From Costus lasius (lineage: Eukaryota > Streptophyta > Magnoliopsida > Zingiberales > Costaceae): a stretch of DNA of 64,000 nt. The DNA lies in contig JANVAS020000239.1 in assembly GCA_027563935.2 (NCBI GenBank), forward strand, positions 4,650,001-4,714,000. The letters run 5' to 3'. The position numbers and the translations under genes were made by a program. A model generated the notes under the pieces. That model searched no databases. It worked only from the letters and a program-made list of their open reading frames with translations, and was not told the origin of the DNA. Numbering within the stretch: the first letter of the stretch is position 1; each line of letters begins with the position of its first letter. Below are positions 1-10,082 of this stretch, in pieces.

Positions 1-275
1 TCTAATTATTCGCCATCACTATCACTTCCTCCTGTTGTGTTTCTTGTGAATTCTCTTCAAGTCTCAATTTCCTGCGCACTCTAAGAGTTTTGTTAATTTT
101 AGGATCAAAAGGTACAAGCGGTCCTGATCTAAGGCTCCTGCGCATACAAACTAGATAGATCAAGTGATTTCAAGAAAACAAAAAAATAAACAGTAAACAA
201 AAACCTAATAAAAAAATAGTAATAAAAACCTAGTCTAGCAATACTTTCAATATCTTCAATATTGACAAAAACTAA

Positions 276-293
276 GGTCCCCGGCAATGGCGC
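276..293 (-). other. PBS of element H (tRNA-Asp type)
   Basis: Read on the minus strand this is GCGCCATTGCCGGGGACC, close to the complement of the 3' end of plant tRNA-Asp, the primer of many Athila/TAT gypsy elements. One inner base differs and the first TG of the usual TGGCGCC is altered. It lies just inside the LTR end near 302, so bases 1-275 are the 5' leader of a minus-strand element that leaves the window to the left. I see no ORF in that leader. Confidence 0.6.
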
Positions 294-705
294 AAAAAAC
301 TTGTTGTATCCCAACAAGTAGGTAGACTAAAACTTATCTAAGGTGTCACGGCAAAAAACTCAATGTTTGGCGTACGAGGACTTGTTACCCCCTGACACAG
401 CTCCAAAGACTTGTTGTGTCACCAAGCTTGTTGTTATTTCCGCAAGTGCACGTATACTCAAAGTAATAAAATAGATATTGAAACCACAGAGACCTAAGTT
501 GTCAAGTACCGAATAATTGATATCTTACTATCTAGGCAATAGAATAGAAGTCATGCAATGATCGAAAAACACACGGGAGAGTATAATCAGAGAGAAACTG
601 GGACTAGGGTTTCATTCACATTAATTTTCAAGACTAGATAAAAATAGATGTTCATCAATCCATTTTTACAATGATAAAGACATAATTTACTTCATAAGTG
701 GATTG

Positions 706-945
706 TCTCACTTTCGTGCGGACAACCATGCAGGGACTAATCTTCGCTTTCGTGCAAGATTTATCCCAATGCTGTAAATAAGTAAATCACCAAACGAAGA
801 ATTCAAGGATCACTTTCGTGCATCCAAATTCTAAGTTGATCGTCTCGAGTAGAATCTCAAGGATCGCTTTCGCGCATCCGAGTTTCAACACACGTTCTAC
901 CTATGGTTCTCCAATGTTCCGATCTTCACTTTCGTGCAGGATCTC
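706..945 (-). repeat. CTTTCGTGC motif cluster in LTR of H
   Basis: Six copies of (C/A)(A/G)CTTTCG(T/C)GC occur at irregular spacing, several followed by ATCC or AGGATC and preceded by GGAT. The same motif, inverted with its element, recurs in the G LTR at 29740-29970. Function unknown; conservation in two separate LTRs suggests a binding site or a unit of tandem amplification. Confidence 0.6.
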
Positions 946-1741
946 CACATTTGACACAATAACTCAATCCTAGGTTCATAATTATGAAACATGACAATAA
1001 AATTACTAAAATCAAGAAATAAGAACTTAACCTAATTTCTTACGGTGAGTTCCTATTATTCAATTTTAGGGTTCCAAGTTCTCAAGCAAAATCACTTTTT
1101 AGTCCATATTGTGAAAACTCTATATCATGCATGATAATAAATAAATTAAGGAGAATTTTAGAGCAATAATTGCATAGGTAGAATCATCAAAATAGAACTA
1201 TCATGATGAAAGTAAAAAGTATCTAGTCATTGAGAAAATCAAAGGGAATTACTCCCCCATGTCCCATAAAGGTTTAAGCTAGCATAGTGAAGGAGTTAGA
1301 ATAATCCATGGTTTTAAAAGATTAAAAATCAAAGGGAGAAGAGGGTTTCAAAAAATACACCACTACTGTAATATAAATTACAGCCATAATTTTGAGTTGA
1401 GCGTCGATGAACAGTAGCGGCGCCTCCCTTTTTGTTGATTTCTCCTCCAATTGGTCTCCTTTTCCTCTGAAACTTCTGGGGCGTGTTCTCTTACTGCAGG
1501 CATAGCTTCCCTTCAAATTTCACGGCCGGAGATGCACTGTGTGCGTCGTGGCGGTGAAACCCTAAGCGGCGGCTGGAATCTCGATTTCTCTCTATGTGGT
1601 GGATGAAAATTGGGGCTTTTGCTGTCTTCCTCTTCCTCTCTGCGAAAGCTTCTCTTCTTCTTCTTACGGCTTCGAGTTTAAAGGTCTGGATCATCCGCAA
1701 TCTTCTCCGCAAAAATTGGGCTTTTAATTTGACTATGGAAG

Positions 1742-2125
1742 TCACGTTGTAGAAGGAAATTACGGCAGTGTAATATGTTACGGCACTGCCATAAAATCGG
1801 TCAAGTGTTCTGGTCTGAGATCTTCACAAAATACGGCACCGTAAAATGCTTCATGGCAGTGCCGTAAAATCGGCTGAACACTCTGGTCAGGAACGTTTGG
1901 AAATTACGGCCCGTGAAATAGTTTACGGTAGTGCCGTAATTTCTATGAATCTCTCTAGTCTGAAAGCGCTCCAAATTACGGCCAGGTAATTTCTTACGGC
2001 AGTGCCGTAAAATCAGAAAAACATTTTGGTGAAAAACTCCCCAAAATTACAGTAGGTGCTCTGATATTATGGTATCGTATGGAAATACGGTACCGTAATA
2101 TAGATTACGGCACTTCCGTATTTTG
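1742..2125. repeat. Array of ACGGCANTGCCGT dyads, period about 70 bp
   Basis: Roughly five units start near 1759, 1829, 1899, 1969 and 2041. Each joins a short TTACGGC...CGTAA half to a fuller dyad such as TTACGGCAGTGCCGTAA, followed by a CTCTGGTC-like tail. Similar dyads are scattered at 28630-28935 and 31915-32115 in element G. They could form hairpins or be palindromic protein sites. Confidence 0.65.
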
Positions 2126-2374
2126 GTTTGTTGCCTCGATTTGCTTGAAATTTGTCATGTGATCTCTTCTTGATGATGGCAATTCTTTCATGTATTTGAT
2201 TTTGCTCGAAAATGCCCAAAAATAGTGCCTTTTTACCTGAAAATCATAAAAAAAAAATAAAAGTAGATTTTGCAATATTTGATAAATTTGGCGTAAAAAA
2301 ATGGCAAAAGAGCTTCAATTTAGCTTGAAAAGGTATATAAAATGATATAAAATATACTATATATTTTTGTCTCA

Positions 2375-2774
2375 TCATCGCCGGAAGGACACGAGAACAA
2401 ACAGACAAATAGGGTAAAAGGGTATAGGAGCAGACTTATAGCATGAAAATTAATTAGGGATTAATGGAGTGATTAGGGTATACTTATAGTGGATTAAGGA
2501 GAGATTAGGGTACTAATTTTAGAAAAAAAATAAGGGAGAACTTTAAGGAAATTTCAAATATTAAATTTTAAATAAATCAAATAAAAATTAAGGATATAAC
2601 AATCTGCATCATGACTGCGATATATCTTTACTCTATGTAGAAGAATAGTGCCGAGAAGATCATGACTAGATCATGGTCAGAATTACGCTCATGATCGTCG
2701 ATCTATTTGCTTGAAAAACCTATTTTGGCTCTAATTTCTTTCAGCAAAATGAGGGAACTGAAGAGGGCAACTAA
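2375..2774. other. Unassigned stretch between LTR H and solo LTR 1
   Basis: AT-rich DNA with no coding signal. It is the local target of solo LTR 1 and continues at 4490. Since both solo LTRs sit between here and a gypsy LTR end at 7204, this may be the outer part of that LTR, but I cannot show it. Confidence 0.4.
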
Positions 2775-2779
2775 GGAAT

Positions 2780-4484
2780 TGTTGGGGTATGCCCTTAAGG
2801 CTAATGTTTGAGGCCTTGGGATTGTATCAGTATCATGTAATAAACTCTTATGTTTATAAAGGCATGGTTGTTATTCAGTTTGTTACATTATCTACTGCAA
2901 TAAGTGTACTTCTGAATAATGTCTCAAAGCTGTTCAGCTAGGCTGACATGCTATATGTCCTTAGTCGAAATATCTTGGTGAACATGAGACAGCCTTGATA
3001 TGATTGAGACTAATATGTGTTCTAATCTTATAGGATGCTTCGAGCATGGAATAAGATGTAGACTCATGGGTACATTGGATGTACTGGACAGACCCTACTA
3101 GGATATTCAATTGTTTGTCACAATGTGAATAATCCTTGTTTGCAACAAGTGGCACATGTCCTCTGACTTGAGATCACTTGTGTTTCTAAATGATGATTGT
3201 CATTGTTTTGAGGTAGTTCAATATCATTTGAAACATAATGGTTATAGACTATCTTGGATAATGATCATGAGTCAGGTTAGGGCACTAGTGATAGATACAG
3301 GATTGCCGTCTCCTTGTTTAAGGAGTGTGATGTTCTAAAGGGCCCCCCCTGAATGAGATGATTGAGAATAGTGTATGGCCATACCCTGATGACTATGTTC
3401 ATCTGATCTAATCATGCTCATCATATTGGAGCTACAGGCTTGACATGCTTGTCCAATAAGAACATCCAGTGGCAAAGGAAACATGTATGCCTAGTGAAGT
3501 GGATTCACACTTGTGCTGTGGTTTGGGTGTAGTCTTGGAAGACTCTTTCCTTTATATCGGGAGACTGTGATGTGTTGCTAGATACCCCTCACTGATCGTG
3601 ATAACGAAAGTTATCGTTACCGACATTTAAAGGAAACCCTCAGGGTCGCACAATTTGATGATATGGCTTACTTAAGTCAGATCGTGTGGACTGAATTGTT
3701 TGGGTTCATTTTGAAGGGATTTGATCTCTGATTATAAGTGAGATCTGGTCTGATCATGTTTGATTGATTAGGGCTTGAGATCGGTAAGCTTCGATCGAGA
3801 GATTTGATGCTAGATCGGTGAGATCAAGAGCATCAAGAGATCAACGGTTAGATCTTGAACCATTTGGTTCAATAAGATCTAGACCATGGCTTGGGCCGGT
3901 TTGATTTGGTTAGTGAACCAAATTCAATTGGAACGGTTTGGCATGAACCGGTTCACATGGGTGAACGCTTGGTTCAATGCTAGTAGGCGTTTTGTTTGGT
4001 TTGTGGGCGCATGGCTTTATATCTTCTATTTATGGAATGTCATTATGTGCCACTCTCCAAAACGCCACATAACGCCTCAACGTTTACCTCTTCTCGTGTG
4101 AACGCTTCCTTTTGGTGTGGAAAAGCTTTTGACGAGAAGGAGTGGTGGACGAAGGTGTGGAGCTCTCGGCCAAGCTTGATCTCTCATCATCCTCACGCGA
4201 CAAGGACCCTTTGAAGCGCTTTGCTAGCACAAAGGATTCAAAGGAGCAAGCCATCTTCATTTGTTGTGTGCGTCACCTTTGGAGAAGGAGCACTTGCGTC
4301 TTTGCTTCCAAGGCACCATCCATTCGATGGCATTGGTATGATCTCCTTCTTGATCTAATCAATCTATCAAAGTTGATCATATGAGCATATAAGCGATTGT
4401 GTTGTTGAAACCCTAGCAAAATTGCATGCGCCCCCTAAATTAGGGTTTCATCTGCTTGCGCTCCCCCTTGAAGGGGACTCTTCA
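2780..4484 (+). mobile_element. Solo LTR 1, copia family 1
   Basis: It starts TGTTGGGGTATGCCC and ends GGGGACTCTTCA, the same ends as the LTRs of intact element B. It is flanked by a perfect 5-bp TSD, GGAAT at 2775-2779 and 4485-4489. With no internal domain attached, this is a solo LTR left by recombination between the two LTRs of a former element. It keeps the GATAAC-GAAA-GTTATC hairpin at 3600-3615. Confidence 0.93.
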
Positions 4485-4489
4485 GGAAT

Positions 4490-4862
4490 TCCCTTCCCCC
4501 ATGGTTAACAAATCCTTAAAGGGGACTTTTGTAGGGAAAACCATCATCATCATGGACTGCAAGGCAAAGAAAGGGAAGCAGGCTTGGTGTCTTGAAAAAG
4601 GGAGAAAAGAGGGAGTGACAGCGACCTCCACCACTGAATGGCGATGCTAGGATCAAGGCTTCAATTGCAAGGGTCTTCTCTAGCCTTGATTGAGCATCAT
4701 TGTGGAGTTCCTTTTTCTTGATTTCATTTGTAGTTATTTCTTTGTGGATGAACTTGTGCTTGAAGAACTCTTGTGGTGTGATATGAAAATGGCAACTTAA
4801 ATCTTATACTAGATTGTGGGGAAAGCCATTGTTGATTCTATGCTTTGATGTCATATTGTGCT
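4490..4862. other. Unassigned stretch between solo LTRs 1 and 2
   Basis: 373 bp of mixed composition. A short open frame at 4456-4650 straddles the solo-LTR edge and has no recognisable domain. I see no gene here. Confidence 0.4.
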
Positions 4863-4867
4863 TATTG

Positions 4868-6539
4868 TGTTGGGGTATGCCCTTAAGCCTAATGTTTGAG
4901 GCCTTGGGATTGAAACAGTATCATGTAATAAACTCTTGTGTTTATAAAGGCATGGTTGTTATTCAGTTTGTTACCTTGTCTGCTGTAATAAGTGTACTTC
5001 TGAATAATGTCTCAATGCTGTTCAGCTGGGCTGACATGCTATTATGTCCTTAGTCGATGTATCTTGGTGAACATGAGACAGCCTTGATATGGTTAAGACT
5101 AATATGTGTTCTAATCTTATAGGATGCTTCGAGCATGGAATAAGATGTAGACTCATGGGTACATTGGATGTACCGGACAGACCCTACTAGGATATTCAGT
5201 TGCTTGTCACAATGTGAATAATCCTTGATTGTAACAAGTGGCACATTTCCTCTGACTTGAGATCACTTGTGTTTTCTAAATGATGATTGTCATTGTTTTG
5301 AGGTAGTTCAATATCATTTGAAACATAATGATTATAGACTATCTTGGATGGTGAGCTTGAGTCATGTTAGGGCACTAGTGATAGACATAGGATTGCCGTC
5401 TCCTTGTTTAAGGAGTGCGATGTTCTAAAGGGCCCCCTGGATGAGATGATTGAGAAAGTGTATGGCCATACCCGGGTGACTGTGATCATCTGATCTAATC
5501 ATGCTCATCATATTGGAATTACAAGCTTGACACGCTTGTCCAATAAGAACATCCAGTGGCAAAGGAAATATGTATGCTTAGTGAAGTTGATTCACGCTTG
5601 TGCTGTATTTTGGGTGTAGTCTTGGAAGACTCTTTCCTTTATATCGGGAGACAGTGATGTGTTGCTAGATACCCCTCACTGATCGTGATGACGTGAGTTA
5701 TCGTTACCGACATTTAAAGGAAACCCTCAGGGTCGCACAATTTGATGATATGGCTTACTTAAGTCAGATCGTGTGGACTGAATTGTTTAAGTTCAGTTTA
5801 AAGGGATTTGATCTCTGATTGTAAGTGAGATCTGGTCTGATCATGTTTGATTGATTAGGGCTTGAGATCGGTAAGCTTCGATCAAGAGAATAGATGCTAG
5901 ATCGGTGAGATCAGAAGCATCAAGAGATCAACGGTTAGATCTGGAGCCTTAGGGTTTATTTGAGATCTAGACTTGATTGCTTGGCTTGATTGGTTCTTAA
6001 ACCGAACCAAATTGAACCAGCTCATGAAATGAGCGCATGGTTCAAGGCGTGGCGACATGTTCACTTGGCGTGAACATTGGAGCGATGAGTGGTTGCTATT
6101 TTTAGTAACCATGATCTCCACTTGGAGATGGCTCACGTTCGAATAGAGGGTTCTCTATTCTCGTCACTCAAACTCATTCCTCTCGACACTTTTTGGTGTG
6201 CGGCGACAACTTGAAGCATAGAGGAAGATTCGGCCAAGAGAGATCGACATCTCCATCCCTTTCCTTTCGATCAAAGACATCTTGGTCGATCCTTGCTAGC
6301 ACAAGGGACGACAAGAAGCAAGCCGTCGCTCATCTTGTGTGTGACGATTTGGAGGAGACCTTCGTTGTTCTCTTGCTTCCAAGGCACCATCTTGAAATGG
6401 CTATGGTATGAATCGCATCTTCTCTATTCATGTTTCGAAAGTTGATCATATAATGCATGCTCTTCGACCCTTGAATCCGCTGCCTATCATGTTGCGCCAC
6501 TTTAGGGTTTCGCACCCCTCATGAAAGGGGTTCCCTACA
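4868..6539 (+). mobile_element. Solo LTR 2, copia family 1
   Basis: TGTTGGGG start and TTCCCTACA end, flanked by the perfect TSD TATTG at 4863-4867 and 6540-6544. The separate TSD shows it is an insertion independent of solo LTR 1, although the two lie close together in the same orientation. More diverged in its 3' third from the other copies. Its hairpin at 5687-5702 has a G-T wobble-compatible stem (GATGAC/GTTATC) and a GTGA loop. Confidence 0.93.
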
Positions 6540-6544
6540 TATTG

Positions 6545-7204
6545 TTATGTTTGTTACTGTTTATTAGGCGTGAGTTACTCCATGCGTGTCTAATGTTAAC
6601 CGTGGAGCTATGCATGTTCAATATATTCAGTAGGACTGAAAGGGTATTGATCATGCAGAGTATTTGCATAATGATCTCGGTTAGGGTTTGCATGTCTGTG
6701 ATGTCATGAATAGGACCAAAAGGTTATTCACATGTCTTACTAGCTCGCGTTACACCTATAGGTTAAATTATGAAAGTAGTTTAATCTATTTGAGAGAAGT
6801 TTTTACATTCACTCTAGGCTAATTGGGTTCATTTGGAATGTGGAATCACTAAACTAGGAAAGCATACCAAATGAATACCGGGCCGTGCTGCTGAAAGGGG
6901 GTGACCCATAACTATTAGTGAATTCCCTTGAACTTAGTGATAGAAAAGTTATTCTTAGATTCTCGCATAAATCATCAAGGTGGTGGACCCACTTCCTAGT
7001 GTTTTCACATATTGCTCCTTTATTGTAGTGTTTCTAATTGCTCCCACTCATTTAGTGCTTATGATTTAGATAATTCTCATTTTCTTGACTAATCGTATTG
7101 TTTAGATAGTGAAATTCTAATTAGTTTGTATTTATCAATTAGTCCTCGTGGGATCAACATTTCTTTTACTACTTCGATCGCCCATGCACTTGCAGAATCT
7201 ATCA
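6545..7204 (+). repeat. 3' part of the LTR of Athila-like element I
   Basis: Inferred from position: it ends CTTGCAGAATCTATCA, just before a tRNA-Asp-type PBS, as the G LTR ends CTTGCAGACACAACA before its PBS. It contains CTCGTGGGATCAACATTTC close to the end, paralleling CTGTGGGATCAATATTTT in G. The 5' end of this LTR is not identified and may lie left of the two solo LTRs. Confidence 0.5.
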
Positions 7205-7210
7205 AGTGTT

Positions 7211-7227
7211 TGGCTCCATTGCCGGGG
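7211..7227 (+). other. PBS of element I (tRNA-Asp type)
   Basis: TGGCTCCATTGCCGGGG differs at a few positions from the complement of the tRNA-Asp 3' end. It lies between an LTR end and an Athila-type gag, as expected. Confidence 0.7.
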
Positions 7228-7522
7228 ACTGATATCGACAATATTGACAAAATTGGGAAATTACTGAACTAGATGTTCTTTAGTTTTTGTTTTAGTTTCA
7301 ATATATTAATTCTCTTTTGTTTTATAGTTATTTTAGCAATCTAGCATTTATGTTTAAGTTTTATTGAGCTAATGAATCACTTGCTTTGATAAACTTTGGT
7401 TTATGCGCATATCACCTAGATTGGAACCTCTAATACCACTTGACTCAAAAATTGAAAGAACATTCCAACATCGTCGGAAGCTCCAAAGTCACCAACCCAA
7501 AAAACAATCACAATAATCAATC

Positions 7523-9050
7523 ATGGATGCCAATAAGTCACTTCGAGCTTTTGTAGCTCTGAACGTACAAGGTCTTCACTCTAGTATTGCATGCCTAACC
7601 GTGAAAGCAAATAACTTCAAGATAAAGTCTTCCTTGCTATTGATGGTCTAGCAAAATCATTTTGGCGGCTCACCATTGGAGGATTCCAACTTGCATCTAT
7701 CAAATTTAATATAATACTGTGATACCATCAAGATGAATGGGGTTTCTAATGATAAAATTAGACTAAGATTGTTTCCATTATCTCTTAGGCACAGGGCCCA
7801 TTCCTGGTTGCATTCCTTACCGGCTGGCTCCATTACTATGTGGGAAAAGTTGTCGCACACATTTCTATCCAAATATTTTCCACCGAGCAAGACTACCCAA
7901 CGAAGAAGTTAGATCATTAATTTTTCTCAAAAAGATGGTGAATCTTTATATGAGGCATACCACTGTTTCAAGGAGTTGCAAATAATGTGCCCCCACCATA
8001 GCCTCGAAAAATGGGTTATAGTCCATACTTTTTATAATGTCCTTAATTAAAATACTCATCTCATAGTAGATGCAACTATAGGAGGAGACTTAATGAACAA
8101 AGGCATCAATAAAGCCATGAGCTTGACAGAAGACATGGTGCTTAACCATTACCAATGGTTGAGTAATCAAGGTATGTCATCCAGATCTAGTAGTAAGCAC
8201 GATATAGATGCTTTTAGTTCTCTTACCGCTAAGGTGGATTCGCTTTCCCACAAAACTTGATTTGTTGATATGAGTTCTTCTTCTAGTAACTGTATCTCTT
8301 GCAAGATTTGTGGAGTTTCATGACACTACCCCACTAACTGTCAATTGGGGATTTATCCTTCAATGAATCTAGTTCTAGATAAAGTCCATGCAGTCGAAAA
8401 CTTTGCTCAAAGGCCCTTAAATGACCCTTTCTCATGCACTTACAATCCTAGGGGGAAGAATCACCCTAATTTTTTTTACAAGAGCAACAACAATGTAGCG
8501 TAGCCATCAAACTTTAGGCAACCAACTCTGGATTCCAATAGAAATAGTTTGGTTAGCCACAAAATCCCAACCTTGAATCCTTGTTGGAAGGCTTCATCAT
8601 GGGCCAGACGAAGAAAAATGAGGAATTTAAATAACAAGGGTATATGGTAAATAATGCTATTAGGCAACTAACTTCCAAGGTGGATGCTTTGGACACACAC
8701 AACAAAATGTTGAAGAATCAAATAGCCCAGCAGGCTAGTACATCTACTACACCACCTAGGAGATTACCTGGATAGCCAAAAGCAAACCCAAGAGAGAACT
8801 GCAATGTCGTGTCTACACGTAGCGGTAATTTGATGGAAGCGCCCCAACCCCAATCCAAAAATCCAGTACTAGCTAAACCAGAGCTTGTAATTTCAGAACC
8901 TAGGAAGGTGATGCAGGAGGAGCTAACATTGATGAGGGGGAGGATCTCGATAGAAAAACACCCGCCCCCCCCCCCCCCCCCCCGCGCCCCCCCAAAATTT
9001 CTGCGAGGCCATCATGGGCAGGCCGTGAACCCAGTCATGGACATGACTGA
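7523..9050 (+). pseudogene. Athila-like gypsy gag, decayed
   Basis: Starting at ATG 7523, one frame reads as a typical Athila/TAT gag: QNHFGGSPLEDSNLHLSN, then a retrotransposon-gag core (NGVSNDKIRLRLFPLSL, WLHSLPAGSITMWEKL, FLSKYFPPSKT, ESLYEAYHCFKEL, CPHHSLEKW) to about 8170. A CX2CX4HX4C zinc knuckle follows near 8300, and a conserved STRSGNLMEAP motif near 8810. In life it would form the RNA-packaging capsid. At least four in-frame stops interrupt the core, and a TGA falls inside the knuckle, so it is dead. The tail runs into a C homopolymer and then an HHGQAVNP motif near 9015. Protease, RT and integrase are missing; the element is cut off near 9050. Confidence 0.85.
8961..8993 (+). repeat. 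Poly-C tract in the gag tail
   Basis: CCCG, an uninterrupted run of about 19 C, then GCG and seven C. In the gag frame it reads as polyproline. It may be slippage expansion or a sequencing/assembly length error. Confidence 0.9.
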
Positions 9051-9059
9051 TGTAGCAAC

Positions 9060-9732
9060 TAATAGGTGTGGGGGTTTGGAAAGTCTTGGGCGATTAGAAG
9101 ATGTTTATGGGGCTTGGAGTCTTGCCATAACCCTAGCCCTAATTGCCACCCCATAAACCCTAACCGACTTATCCTTCATGAATGTTGCGCCTAGCCCTTC
9201 TATTGCCGCCTCTTATCTCTATATATTAGCTTCATATGCGAGAGTACATGCATGCAATTAACTTGGCGTGAGCAATCAAAAAAGGGGCGAGAGCAATAGA
9301 GCATTGGTGCATCCTCTTCCATCTTGAAGCCGCAAGCAATCTTCTCCTCTTCCTCTTGGCGCAAGGAGGACTTGTGCTTGGCGGCATCTCCTTCTACCTT
9401 CCTCATCCATTGACACATACTCTCTTGAAGGTGGCACAAGGCTTGAAGAAAGTGACATAAGGCTTGGATATTCTTCTCGAGGCTAGCATCGGGCGAGGAA
9501 GAAGAGGGCTCGAGGCATCCGTGTGTGTGAGACTGCAAAGGGTGAATGCATGGGCGTCTACCTCGACATTGGCCTCATCTTGCTCCTGAGGTATTTACTA
9601 TCTCATCGTGTCGAGCCCCTCGCAAGATGATCTTCACTGGGTTTTTGAAACCGGCCTAGTTCGAAGATATTCTTCCGCTATGCAAATGTAATCTCTGTGA
9701 AAAATTATAAAATATCCCCGGGGTTTCCCTAC
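9060..9732 (+). repeat. Diverged LTR 3' fragment related to the A family
   Basis: From about 9310 to 9732 this follows the 3' third of the A LTR (compare 11440-11802) in order: CTTCTCCTC, a CTTGTG/GGTGGCACAAG segment, GGCTAGCA(C/T)(C/T)GGGCG, GAAGAAGAG, GTGTGTGAGACTGCA(A/G)AGGG, TCGTGTCGA...CCCTCGCA, TGGGTTTTTG, and GGGTTTCCC near the end. The possible end is CCCTACA at 9732. No PBS follows, so it is a remnant or solo LTR. Confidence 0.55.
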
Positions 9733-10082
9733 AGCTGCATTCTGCACTTAGTCCTTCCTCTTGCTTATGTATAGTGACAACTTGGTCACAAATCATGTCT
9801 TTCCAAGTCCCTGAAACCCAAGAGTCGGTCCAACCCTTAGAAGGGAGTAGCACCCACTTAGAGTGTATGGCAAAGGTTAGAGGCACGAGTTAACGTGCTT
9901 ACTGTGCTATTTGACGCACTTGTGGGAGCGATGGATACCGCAGTCCAGTAACTCTTGGCTGGATTTCGGGACCTTGTTGATTGCACCGAGTCATTGGAGC
10001 ATAGATGTCTAAACTCGGTTACCCAACCCCAGTCCGCACACCCAGCTCCGACTAGGGAGCTACCTCCCTTGGCTGTGCCTAC
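9733..10082. other. Unassigned stretch before element A
   Basis: About 350 bp with no recognisable domain. Short open frames on the minus strand lack motifs. It is probably DNA flanking the A insertion. Confidence 0.4.

Larger units (their letters stand above)
302..2374 (-). repeat. 5' LTR of gypsy-like element H
   Basis: On the minus strand the LTR would start TGAGACAAAAATATATAG at 2374 and end ACAACA near 302, next to the PBS. It aligns in order with the plus-strand LTR at 28382-30236: same start, ACGGCA/TGCCGT dyads, a CTTTCGTGC motif cluster, then GTGCACTTGC close to the PBS. The PBS-proximal end carries three diverged ACAACAAG units (about 302, 410 and 430), so the exact LTR end is uncertain. 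No partner LTR is in the window. Confidence 0.55.

Noticed and set aside
2855..2866. TTTATAAAGGC as an LTR TATA box, and other TATA-like strings near 3550 and 4013
   Set aside because: Several candidates exist, none consistently placed with a start site, and no transcript evidence is available.
2780..6539. Solo LTRs 1 and 2 as the two LTRs of one internally deleted element
   Set aside because: Each has its own perfect and different TSD, so they are separate insertions.
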